Assembly (NCBI GenBank): GCA_022570795.1
Contig: JAKUDP010000001.1
Span: forward strand, 1,054,001-1,118,000
Direction: 5' to 3'
Source of the DNA: Sphaerulina vaccinii
Taxonomy: Eukaryota; Ascomycota; Dothideomycetes; Mycosphaerellales; Mycosphaerellaceae
Length of the DNA stretch: 64,000 nt
Shown here: positions 43,331-52,853 of the stretch, in pieces
How positions within the stretch are numbered: the first letter of the stretch is position 1
Layout: the number at the start of each line of letters is the position of its first letter
Notes under the pieces: generated by a model
The model's database searches: none
Told to the model about the DNA's origin: nothing
The model's input: the letters and a program-made list of their open reading frames with translations, nothing else
Program-made: the position numbers and the translations under genes

Positions 43331-44695
43331 ATGACCTCAAGTTCAAGTGAAGCCATCTCCCGAAACATATACATCACTCCAGCATACCATGATATCGACA
43401 TGAGCAAATCCGCCCTCGAGGCGGCATACAAAAGCCTCATAGGTCGAACCCGTCTTCGCCCAGACAAACATCAAGAAGCTCTCGTGACACGTCTCGCAAC
43501 CCTTCAAGATGACCTCTTCAAGACCAACAATCCTGGACTCCTTCCAGGACAACAAGCACACACTACTCCTAAAGGCCTCTACATATACGGCTCAGTCGGC
43601 ACAGGAAAGTCACGCATCGCAGACCTCTTCACAGCAACTCTACCCCAAGAAATCAGCAAACGAAGAATCCATTTTCACGAATTCATGAACGATATACATC
43701 ATAGATTACACCTTGCAAGGAAGTCTCCAACATACTCTGGAGATCCGCTTGTGCAAATCGGAAAGACTATACGACAGGAATCTCGGGTGCTGTGTTTCGA
43801 TGAATTCCAACTTACAGATATTGCGGATGCCATGATTATGGCAAGGTTATTTGGAAGTATTTGGCGAGAGGGAGGAGTGATGGTTAGTACGAGTAATCGA
43901 CATCCAGAGAATTTATATGAGAATGGGTTGAATCGTGATGTTGTGTTGCCTTTTATCAGGGAGGTGCAGAGGCGGTGCGAGGTTTGGGAGATTGGAGGGA
44001 AAGAGGATTATAGAATGGCTGTTACCGCGAGTGGCGTTGGTGGGAGGACGGAGACGTTCTTTGTTGATGAGGATCTGTTTCGACAGAAGGTGGAAGAGTC
44101 TTTGGAAGGGCGCAAGCTCGAGAAGGTGTCACTCCCAGTGTATGGCAGTCGGAGTCTGGATGTTCATGCTACTTCATCGAAGGACGACAGAGCGACAGCC
44201 ACATATTTCAGGCGATACGCGTTGATAAGCGGGACATTCGCAGAGTTCTGCGAACAGTCCCTAGGTTCAGCAGACTACCACGCTCTCTGCTCTTCGACCT
44301 CGACAATCTTCCTACACGGCCTACGGCAGTTCAAATCTGGCGAGAAAGATTGTGTGCGACGATTCATCACGCTTATAGATCTCGCTTACGAGAAAGGCAC
44401 GCGAGTGCTATGCTACAGTAAAGTACCACTCGCCGAAGTCTTTGTCAATATCGTACCAGTCGATATGCAGGTGAAGAATAAGCTATCAGAAGGCATGAGA
44501 GTCAGAGCAGGAGGAGGCGCCTCCTCAAGCATGATGAGTACATTTATCGGCGAAACGGAGTGGTCTGCTACTGGACTGGCAGAGGCATCGCTTGCTACCG
44601 GTGGTGCAGGAGAGACAGATGTCGGGTTTGCTGTAGGCAGAGCGATAAGCAGATTATATGAGATGGGATCATCTAGCTATGGTGTTCGTGATTAG
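43331..44695 (+). CDS. AFG1-like AAA-type ATPase
   Basis: Single exon, 454 residues from the first in-frame ATG (MTSSSSEAISRNIYITPAYH). The frame is open slightly upstream without an earlier ATG. Walker A is GSVGTGKS (in GLYIYGSVGTGKSRIADLF) and Walker B is VLCFDEFQLTD. Family blocks include HFHEFMNDIHHRLHLAR, GVMVSTSNRHPENLYENGLN and FIREVQRRCEVWEI, as in AFG1/LACE1 proteins of the mitochondrial inner membrane, where they help degrade or extract respiratory-chain subunits. No obvious mitochondrial presequence is visible, so location is uncertain and this may be a divergent paralogue. The C-terminal third (from FRRYALISGTFAEFCEQSLG) is the family's variable region. Confidence 0.88.
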   Translation: MTSSSSEAISRNIYITPAYHDIDMSKSALEAAYKSLIGRTRLRPDKHQEALVTRLATLQDDLFKTNNPGLLPGQQAHTTPKGLYIYGSVGTGKSRIADLFTATLPQEISKRRIHFHEFMNDIHHRLHLARKSPTYSGDPLVQIGKTIRQESRVLCFDEFQLTDIADAMIMARLFGSIWREGGVMVSTSNRHPENLYENGLNRDVVLPFIREVQRRCEVWEIGGKEDYRMAVTASGVGGRTETFFVDEDLFRQKVEESLEGRKLEKVSLPVYGSRSLDVHATSSKDDRATATYFRRYALISGTFAEFCEQSLGSADYHALCSSTSTIFLHGLRQFKSGEKDCVRRFITLIDLAYEKGTRVLCYSKVPLAEVFVNIVPVDMQVKNKLSEGMRVRAGGGASSSMMSTFIGETEWSATGLAEASLATGGAGETDVGFAVGRAISRLYEMGSSSYGVRD

Positions 44696-45142
44696 TATGG
44701 AATGGCAAAACAACCGCCCTCAAAAACTCAATACATGGACCGCACTAAGCACGCAGCTGAGAACTGAACTCTCGCAAGCTGCCCTGATATCAGTTCTGTA
44801 GCAGCATCTGCTTTCGCTGACGACTTATCGACTAGACCATAAAACCTGGCACGATCGTTGGAGGAGATGAAGTAAAGTTGTACGTGTACCTGCGGATTGT
44901 TCGTCCTCGAATAGTCCTTCGGACTTGAGATTCGACTGAGAGTTAAAGGATGACTCAATCTTGAGCCTTAATCACTGAAATTGATTCTACGACACGGCCT
45001 GCTGAATGAACACTTTTATGATATGAGTACCGCCTCAACACCTAGAGGCTAATCGCCCGTCATCCCGAATCACATGCAGAACGCTCCATTGCCTATCCCC
45101 AACGCAGATGCTTCTACCAAAGAAATGCAGAAGTAAGCTCAC
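44696..45142. other. Convergent intergenic region
   Basis: 447 bp between two genes whose 3' ends face each other. A 76-codon minus-strand frame (44728-44958) lacks an ATG and motifs. Confidence 0.5.
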
Positions 45143-46194
45143 TCATGAAGGGCGAGCTCTCAGATGGAGGTACAGATTCCAAGACCCCGCGTAATTAGTG
45201 CCTCCATGGAAAATGTTAACTCGATCGATGATCTTCGACCCAATCTGGCTCTGATGCTGTGCAACAAGCCAGGCAAGTCCGTTTCCATTGGGCGTGCCAA
45301 TCGCAGCTTTCATTCTGACATCTGTTGGGTCAAACTCAAAGCCAGGCCACTATCACATATTAGTAAGATGCTCGCGGTGAGAAGATCAAATGCCGAGCTT
45401 ACCATATCATCTTCATCCAACCAGTCTTTCTGCACAATGGAACGGAGAACCGCCACAGTTTCCGCATTGATGATGTTCTCGCGGAAGACGTGCTCAAGTT
45501 TGCCCATGTTAGCTTCTTCTCCTCCACGTGAGATTCTGCATGCTTCACGCCACTCCAGGAAGACGACGTCGGACCATTGCTTAAGCGGTATAATCTGATC
45601 TGGAGCCTCGATGGGATCGTCAAGATTGGCCAAATTCATCGCTGTTGGGTTCTTGTTCGAGTGTGCGATGAGAGCACCTTGTCGAGGATTGGCGAAATTC
45701 ACGAAGTACGCATTCGTCGCAGGATAACCTTGAAGCCTCTGGTGGTGGAATGCGCTCATGGAAGCCCATCTTGACGGAGTGGCTGAGATTCCGATTTGTC
45801 TCAAGGCCTCTTCTGTATTGGAGCTTCTCGCATACTCGCTGGGTATCTTTACATTAGGAATGTAGCCATAGGCGGCAAGCTGACTGTATTGTGTGTAGAC
45901 TGACTGCTGAGTGCTGGGGTTCGCCATCATGCATAGTAGCGCGTGGCCCTTCTTGGCTGCCTGAGTGCAATCGTCGTCGTCCCAAGCGATGGGCTGGTTG
46001 GCCACGGTCGCGATGTGCGCCCAGTCGCATCGATCCCATCTTCGTGTGATTGAGAGAGAGTTGGTTGTATTCGACAGTTGTAGGACACCTTCAATGGCGC
46101 CGTCAAGTGGTCTGGCGAGGGTAGCTGTAAACAATATGAGGACCGATGCGACAATGGCAGTGGGCAGCCAGAGACGCCCAGTATAGTTGACCAT
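45143..46194 (-). CDS. Secreted or membrane-anchored protein of unknown function
   Basis: Two exons: 45403-46194 and 45143-45349, joined in phase 0 (GTAAGC/TAG), 332 residues. A signal peptide or anchor leads (MVNYTGRLWLPTAIVASVLI, then LFTATLARP). The rest is soluble and rather conserved in look: RWDRCDWAHIATVANQPIAW, QLAAYGYIPNVKIPSEYARS, RQGALIAHSNKNPTAMNLAN, IPLKQWSDVVFLEWREACR and, after the junction, WPGFEFDPTDVRMKAAIGTP and NGNGLAWLVAQHQSQIGSKI. Few Cys and no catalytic motif that I recognise. The cleanly joined second exon argues that the gene is real and intact. Confidence 0.8.
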
Positions 46195-46736
46195 GACTGT
46201 GTTGGCGGTAATGTTCTAGTCGCACTATGAGCTGAAGGTGGACTGTTGTGTGGGCTGGTCGCAATTGTGTAGGAATTCGCCTGATGTCCCGAAAGTAGTG
46301 AGGATGTGGTGAATTGGAGTCCAAGAGTGAGTGAAGTCCTGCAGTGAGCTGGCTGTAGACGTGAGCATATCATGTCAGCCCTTCGAGATCTGAAGTGTTG
46401 AACCATATGTGTGCGTTAGCTTGCTATGACTTCTGCCAGCAGCGCGTGCCGAAGCTCACATCAGTTAGGACTCGAGGGCTGACTTCATCATGCTGCTGTT
46501 TCACACAAGCAAGTTGTTCGTCGAGGATCTGTGATCAGGTAGTACCGAGATCAGGCGTCAATGCTCAGCTGCTTGTGCAGCCTTGTCTTGGGGCCAGGAG
46601 TAGTTTGGACTCAAGAAAATGTGGTCGTAATGGCTTGTATACAAAGCTTCCTCGCAGTACAGGAAGCATGTCGGTGTCTCTCTGTCTGTCCCGCAGCACA
46701 TTGGCCGCCTCACTCCACCATCAGTAATCGCATCAT
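46195..46736. other. Intergenic region
   Basis: 542 bp between two minus-strand genes; short frames only, no supported feature. Confidence 0.6.
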
Positions 46737-47205
46737 CTAGAACTCCGCAATGGTATCTCCTCGAAGCTTTCCTCGCATTTCCCATCTGCCCTGTTTACTC
46801 ATATCAGCACTCCTGTTGTCCGGCGCATACATGCCCGTAAATCGTGAAGCTCACATCTGTGGTCCATGCGTAGTATAGTGCAACTCCTGGAATGGCCATA
46901 ACGTAGGTGAAGGTGATCCATGCGGTGCGCGGTGTCCACTTGAAGTACTCGTGTCGCTTCACGTACATGTCTGCCTCCAGTTAGCTCCTGCCCTCTGCCC
47001 TCAATGTCACCGCCCTCGCCCAAGTCGCCCATCCAATATATCCCCTACTCTCTTTCTGATTCTCCTCGGCTCGCGATCGCATATTCGAGGGTGTACTCAC
47101 TGGCATATTTGACCAGCGCGGGATCAAGGTTGACGGCTTCATATCTCAGTCAGCGCACTCCTTTCACACGCGGTTCCAGCTGTTCATACCATTGTGGCCG
47201 GCCAT
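46737..47205 (-). CDS. NADH:ubiquinone oxidoreductase small subunit (NDUFB4/NUUM-like)
   Basis: Four tiny exons: 47190-47205 (16 nt), 47101-47136 (36 nt), 46855-46970 and 46737-46790. All joins are in phase and give 73 residues. The protein reads MAGHNAVNLDPALVKYANMY, then VKRHEYFKWTPRTAWITFTY, VMAIPGVALYYAWTTDGRWE and MRGKLRGDTIAEF. The segment R/K-x-x-YFKWTPRTAW before one membrane helix, followed by TDGxWxMRGKxRGDTIxEF, is what I know from fungal complex I B15/NUUM-type subunits. It is a single-pass accessory subunit of the membrane arm in the mitochondrial inner membrane. No single open frame reveals it, because the longest exon is 116 nt. Confidence 0.88.
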
Positions 47206-47505
47206 GCGCCGCAGCGTCGGTCGGAAAGCGCCTAGCAACACCATCTTTGCTGTGTGGGTTTCTGTGTCTGGTCGTGCTGCTGCTCAATGTCAAGGTCGGA
47301 TGTCGTCGGTCGTCACTGCCGATTCTTGGCAAGCTTGTTCAGGAAGGAGCTGATTGGCTCGCTCGCCGTCGTTGCACATGCGAGAGCCCTACTGTACCAC
47401 CTCGGATGCGACAGGTTCCAGTGAAGCCATTGAAGTTGATACTACTTTATCACTGTTGCCTACATCCTGCTCTTCTTGTTCTCCAAGTCACAACGATACA
47501 ACGAA

Positions 47506-48450
47506 ATGGCAGAAACAACCACTCCAGCAGCCACATCCGGCGAGAAGCCTCAAGTCACGCTATATTGGTCAGTGCCCATATCCTTGCCAACCTTGACTCG
47601 CCATTGCGAACTCAATGGTAGCGATACTAATGAACAAGATATGCTGACACATCTATCAGGCTTGAGCAAAGCCGTGCTCAGCGTATTGTATGGCTTCTCG
47701 AAGAATGCAAAGGAATGGACTACAAGATCGAAGTCTTCAAGCGAGGCAAAGACATGCTTGCTGGTCCTGAGCTCAAGAAGATCCATCCTTTGGGAAAGTC
47801 ACCAGTAATCTCTGTCAAGGCTACCAGCACCTCTGAGCCAATTGTTCTTGCCGAGTCTGGAACTCTTACAGAGTATCTTGTCGAGTACTTCGCGCAACAT
47901 CTTGAGCCTAAGCGATATCAAGCCGGCAAGGAGAAGCAGGTTGGTGGCGAGACTGAGGAATGGCTGCGATATCGATTCTATATGCACTACGCTGAGGGTA
48001 GCTTGATGACGATCCTGCTGCTCGGTCTGTTCACAGATCGTGAGTACTCTTCGTGTTATGCTCACTCACCCACTTATTGACAATTACACAGAAATTAAGG
48101 GTGCTCCAGTCCCGTTCTTCATCAAGCCAATCACTCGCACAATTGGAGGTCGTGTAGAAGACCAGTTCTTGAACAGGAACTACGATACACACTTCGGCTT
48201 CTTGGAGAAGCAACTCGAGACTTCGCCGAATGGTGGACAATGGCTGACAGGTAAAGACTTGACAGCTGCGGACATCATGATGAGTTTCCCGTTGGTCGCT
48301 GGAAGATCCAAGATTGATAAGACCAAGTTCCCGAAGCTGACGGCCTTGATCGATCGTTACGAGTCTTGTGATGGATACAAGAATTCGATCAAGAAGATTG
48401 AAGAAGTCTCGGGCTTCAAGTTTCAAGCGATGATGGATGCACGCCAATAG
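47506..48450 (+). CDS. Glutathione S-transferase (Gtt1-like)
   Basis: Three exons: 47506-47567, 47660-48039 and 48092-48450, 266 residues. The N-terminal thioredoxin-like domain has TLYWLEQSRAQRIVWLLEEC (the Gtt1-type W-L-E-x-SR motif, Ser as likely glutathione-activating residue), then GPELKKIHPLGKSPVI with the cis-Pro, and AESGTLTEYLVEYF binding the glutathione gamma-glutamyl group. The helical C-terminal domain shows GGQWLTGKDLTAADIMMSFP (N-capping box) and DGYKNSIKKIEEV. Gtt1 acts in the ER and cytosol in oxidative-stress tolerance. The first intron starts GTCAGT, an uncommon but acceptable donor. It is divergent from the complex I subunit gene. Confidence 0.93.
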
Positions 48451-49377
48451 AGAAGGAGCATTCAGGCATTCAGTCGTCGTATATTGATCGTACATACCAC
48501 TTCGTACTGTTTTGGGATGTTTCTCCTGCGACCCCAACCAAGCTGTTTCCAATGGTCCTTGTTGAGCAAGAGAGTGTCTATTGTGTCCTCGATTTCACGG
48601 CTGGTGGCATGATGTGCTTAGTAATGAGGAGCAGTCGGTGAGCGATCGAAAAGACTTTCCGACCAGATCTGCCATCTCAGTTTCATGTTCATCATTTCCT
48701 CAAGAACTTCTCCCTCGAGACACTGGTCATAGCCAGTGAACCTCTCCACGAGCGAGGACTTCACGCACCATGCGGTGTCGAACGCTGCCTGCGACCGACC
48801 CCTCCAGAATGACTTGGGGCATCGGCGGTGTGGCGATCAGCAAGTACGCCGAATGTGATCCTGATGCCGTTGCAGGGCTGCTGTGGGAGCTGCCATCGAA
48901 TAATACAAGATCTATCGCTCGGCCGCGAACTGGATCTGACACTTCGCAACTCCTCGTTCATTCCGGACGTCCGATGCTGACCACAAAATACGCTTCTCGC
49001 GCCCATTTCAACGACAGCGAAACTGCCTGAAGACATCTTTACTTTTTCGCTGACTACTCGTCAGCTTGCCTCAAGAAGTGAGGTCATGAGAGGAAGCTCG
49101 TGGAAGCTGCACGCCAACCTGCAGGGCCAAGTCTACAAGCTAATTTGCATTGTAAGCAGCTCGCGTACCACGAATAGCCTGCAATGTGGGCTAATTAGTG
49201 TCGACCGAACGTTAGGCTGGAATTACTATTGTCCAGCCAACCACACGACTTTGCACGCTGACAACGTACAGCGACCTTAGGTACTACTGACAGCTTACCG
49301 AGTGATTAATCAGTCGACTTATGAAGAAGGTGTAGAAGAACCCAAAAGGGCCAGATCGCAACCACACCTCGTCACTC
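48451..49377. other. Intergenic region with one candidate ORF
   Basis: An ATG at 48770 opens 86 codons to 49030 (MRCRTLPATDPSRMTWGIGG, then VAISKYAECDPDAVAGLLWE), with coding-like codon use but no known family and no splice evidence. The reverse strand is open in the same register, so the strand is uncertain. The rest shows nothing. Confidence 0.35.
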
Positions 49378-51531
49378 ATGCCCAGCAGCATTTCGCAGTC
49401 AGAACATGTAGCTGACAATCGCATATCAAATGACAAGCCACCTAGTCGCAATGTCTCTGGAAACAGTTCCGGTGTTGCCAATGCTTCGAGATCGGGTAGC
49501 ATGGCCTGTCCGGACAAAAGCGCACCGACTGCGCTGCATCACGATGCTGGACACACCACAGACTTTCCTCATGCCATCGAGGGCAGGACTACTGAGACGG
49601 AACAACATCAGGACCAACCGACGTACTTCCAGCAGCGGGTCGAGAGTGGCCACGGGCTTTCTACGCTCCCGACTGCGGCCACTGTAGGAGAGCGAGAGCT
49701 TCCACGAGACGCAGAGAACGTTCCCGATCCTTTGTCATCACACTACTACGAACCACAAGGAGAGCTCATTCAAGAGCGAGACCGACTCCATATGCGAAGT
49801 GGAATCAGTATACCCCACGCCATCACCGATCATCGTACAAACCGGTCTATTGAGAATAACAGTGACGGCTTTGCTGTGCCACGCAGACCTATATTGAGCT
49901 CCATTCTCAAGCGGAAGTCCAGTACTGACATCACGCAAGTTGCCTCGAAGCGAGCTATGTCTGATTCTGGCGAGCGGATGATGGAGGATATAGAGCTCAC
50001 ACAACCAGGCCAGAGCGTGGCCTATGGCGTCAATCCTGGCCGTGGGATGCAACGAAGCTCGTCGGATCCACAAACGCAGATGTTCTTACCTGCTCGCAAG
50101 GTCTTTCCGATACAGATAGGCGATAAGCTGTTCCGCCTTTCTGGTGCCAGCATCTCGAGTGATGCCCCATCGTACTTTTCACAATTCTTCGAAGAACAAA
50201 TGAGATTGAATGAAGGCGCGGAAAGTTGTAGGACGCTCTATATCGATCGAGATCCAGCGACATTCGAGGATATTTCGCTTCACTTGCAAGGATATCACGT
50301 CGAGCCTAGAGATGGGCCACACTTTGTCAAACTGTTCGCGGACGCACAGTTCTTCAGCCTGCCACGGCTAACAGCACAACTCTTCGCGTCGACGATATAT
50401 ATTCGCATAGGAGAGCAAGACTTTCGAATATCAAAGGATTTGTTCAACAACCCAGGAGACTCGCCTAATTACTTCTCTCTCGGCTTTTCAAGCTTCTTCT
50501 CGACACAAAGCGACAGGTTTCCAGGACTGTCGCAGAGATCGCTACTCCGGCCGCCTTCTCTAATGCCACCTAGCGTGCCGAATCGCTCTGCGCAGGTGTT
50601 CGCAGATCTCCTGGATATCCTGAAAGGCTATGACGTGCAGATCCGAGACGAACAACACAGGGCGGAGCTTCTTCGAGACGCAAAGTATTATCACTTGAAA
50701 GGGCTAGAACAGTGCTTGGTGCCACATCAAATCTCGTTCAATCTAGGAAGACAAAAGTCCGAGATCTTGATCAGACTTGAGGACGTGCGAACCTCTGGCA
50801 TCTCCTTCGTGCCCGATGATGCAATCGATGCAACGACGCCAGCAACATCACCAGAAAGTAGCACGACTTCCATTAATGGCGGTGGTCCTGGTTGGGTCTA
50901 CTACCAGCGCCCGTATGTCGATTCAGAGGCCTCTAGTCTGATCATCGAGATTGGTGGCGAGGAGAGCACGATTCTCGAGGTTGAACCACCTGCGACAGCT
51001 ACAGCAACGGTACGAGGAGCTCGTGCCATCTTCCATAGACAAACATTGTCCAGGTTCACGCGACTTCTTTCCGTTGTCGCTGATAAGATGGCGCTGCCCG
51101 TGACGCAGCCCCTGGGACTTCTGATGCTGGAACGAGGTGGAGGTGTCGCTAGTTTACCTGTCAGTCCACAGACTACTGGCATAAGTGACGAGAAGGTCAA
51201 GGTCCGCATTGGGAGTGATGCGGATACCATTGTAGATGGTCGCCACTGGCAGTCCAGTACGTGCACTCAAGTTACAGGAGCTATGGACTTGGACGATGAT
51301 CTGAGGGCGTCTTCCAGAAGGCCATCGATGATGAGACAACAATCTGGAGACAACGCTCAGCAACCTGTGGAATGGGTTGTCAGCAAAGCCCAATGGCGGC
51401 TAAGAGTGCAGCCTAGAGACAGTGGTATACAGTCTGGTAAGAATGGCATGGAAGTCATCCTAGCTGCTGTGAAGATCGAAGCGTACTCGAAGGAGAGGAG
51501 TCGGAATTCTGCAAGGGGCTTTCTCACGTAG
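49378..51531 (+). CDS. Protein with two tandem BTB (T1-like) domains
   Basis: Single exon, 717 residues. Residues 1-240 are disordered and Ser-rich with a Lys/Arg patch (SSILKRKSSTDITQVASKRA). Residues about 240-340 form a BTB_2/T1-like domain: FPIQIGDKLFRLSGASISSD, PSYFSQFFEEQMRLNEG, LYIDRDPATFEDISLHLQGY and HFVKLFADAQFFSLPRLTAQ. A second copy follows at 345-450: IYIRIGEQDFRISKDLFNNP, GDSPNYFSLGFSSFF, then VFADLLDILKGYDVQIRDEQ and AELLRDAKYYHLKGLEQCL. The C-terminal third has beta-rich sequence of unknown fold (SSLIIEIGGEESTILEVEPP) and ends in a basic tail. BTB domains of this kind oligomerise or recruit Cullin-3; the function here is unknown. Confidence 0.85.
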   Translation: MPSSISQSEHVADNRISNDKPPSRNVSGNSSGVANASRSGSMACPDKSAPTALHHDAGHTTDFPHAIEGRTTETEQHQDQPTYFQQRVESGHGLSTLPTAATVGERELPRDAENVPDPLSSHYYEPQGELIQERDRLHMRSGISIPHAITDHRTNRSIENNSDGFAVPRRPILSSILKRKSSTDITQVASKRAMSDSGERMMEDIELTQPGQSVAYGVNPGRGMQRSSSDPQTQMFLPARKVFPIQIGDKLFRLSGASISSDAPSYFSQFFEEQMRLNEGAESCRTLYIDRDPATFEDISLHLQGYHVEPRDGPHFVKLFADAQFFSLPRLTAQLFASTIYIRIGEQDFRISKDLFNNPGDSPNYFSLGFSSFFSTQSDRFPGLSQRSLLRPPSLMPPSVPNRSAQVFADLLDILKGYDVQIRDEQHRAELLRDAKYYHLKGLEQCLVPHQISFNLGRQKSEILIRLEDVRTSGISFVPDDAIDATTPATSPESSTTSINGGGPGWVYYQRPYVDSEASSLIIEIGGEESTILEVEPPATATATVRGARAIFHRQTLSRFTRLLSVVADKMALPVTQPLGLLMLERGGGVASLPVSPQTTGISDEKVKVRIGSDADTIVDGRHWQSSTCTQVTGAMDLDDDLRASSRRPSMMRQQSGDNAQQPVEWVVSKAQWRLRVQPRDSGIQSGKNGMEVILAAVKIEAYSKERSRNSARGFLT

Positions 51532-52412
51532 TGTAGTAGTACTGTGAAGGATGAATACAATGATGATGATGAGCTAGTATTCTGCAGGAGATAGACAGCT
51601 GAGGATTCGGAGCCGTATGAGCCGAACGTGGAAGACTAATATATTAATAAGTGGACTAATGTGACACTGGTACAGATCTGTCACGCATATTAGCTTCACA
51701 TTCTCTTCACATCATATCGCGTGCGAGATCGTTCCCTTCAGATCCAATTGCTTCGAATGACCTGGTTCTCAGGAACGAAGTAGACGCTGCGATATGAGCA
51801 GGATAGTTGAGAGAATAGGACATGTCGTCTAGGCAAGGGTTCATGCAACCGCCATATCTGGCGAATAGGAGAAGCAGACGCAATACTGGAGCCACAGAGC
51901 CGGATTCCGGAAATGAAGCCCTTGCCCTTTTCTTTCGCAATTCGGTGACATCCCGGGAGACTCTTTTATCGACCAGGTCTGTTCTCCAACCATTCGTTTT
52001 GGGTTGTTCAAAATGCCGTCAAGGAACTGGCCTATTCCTTGATATCCACGACGTCGGCGCAGCATCGGCAGAGTCGTGAGAGCTGTGACGTGCAAAATTC
52101 AGCTCAGCTGATAATGCGGCTGCATATGAACCATCACGCTTGAGAGTTGAGGTGACACAATGATGCGCAACGAGAATGCAGCATGTGCCTGTTGTTGCAC
52201 GACAGTTCAGAACGTGCATGCTCACACAGCAATCTTGGAATAGTTCGGCTGGAAGTTGGAACGAGCGCCTGCGGACTGCAATCATGCTGTTCTCTTTTCG
52301 GGCAACGACCCCACAAGGTCTGTTCTGATATCCTTGTCTCAGAATCGCTGCTGCTCGAGTCCGTGGACGTCACACAGCGCAAAAAAATGACCAAGCGCTC
52401 GCGGAGCGTTGT
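51532..52412. other. Intergenic region
   Basis: 881 bp. A plus-strand ATG at 51822 opens 85 codons (MSSRQGFMQPPYLANRRSRR) and the minus strand is open in the same place; neither has a motif. A small TGATGA run follows the BTB gene stop. Otherwise I see nothing. Confidence 0.45.
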
Positions 52413-52853
52413 CTAACGAGACGCCAATGCGACTGCTGTGCTAGGATGTTGAGAAGATCCTGATCTACCGCGATCGTGTACTTCTCTTCGTACCTTCCTC
52501 TTCACCTGTTGCTCTTCTTCTCTGTGCAGGTGCGCGTCCTCAGCCCTATATTGCTGCGGCGGCGCCTCGTCCGATATCACGAATCTCTTGAACTCTGGAA
52601 GCGAACGCGTAGCGGGATAGCCTTTCGCTGGCGCGACCTGGCTTTCGCCAATCTCCAATGCACGCACCAGCCTCCTTGGATCGGTACTGGGACTACAACG
52701 GACAGCTGAGCCTCTCCAGATCTTCTTCATAACCTCATGGAGAGTTGCCAACGCTTCTGTCTCAACCGTGACGTTCAGAGACGTTTCTGAGCATCTCCCG
52801 AGACTTCGAGGACGATTGTTGATTCGCTACTGCATTGGGACAGGATCGGCAAC
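52413..52853 (-). CDS. Uncharacterised protein, 5' part uncertain (possible frameshift)
   Basis: The frame 52413-52760 reads LNVTVETEALATLHEVMKKI, WRGSAVRCSPSTDPRRLVRA and SLPEFKRFVISDEAPPQQYR, ending in a charged tail (REEEQQVKRKVRREVHDRGR); codon use is good. It has no ATG at its 5' end. A neighbouring frame starts at an ATG (minus, 52855) and reads MLPILSQCSSESTIVLEVSG, then DAQKRL and TGA, just where the first frame begins. The two would be one protein after a single-base change, or an intron I cannot see. That ATG overlaps the start codon of the plus-strand CBM48-like gene. No family recognised. Confidence 0.4.

Noticed and set aside
41786..45142. Tyrosinase plus neighbours as a melanin or secondary-metabolite cluster
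   Set aside because: No polyketide synthase, NRPS, scytalone dehydratase, laccase or cluster regulator lies nearby; the flanking genes are housekeeping.
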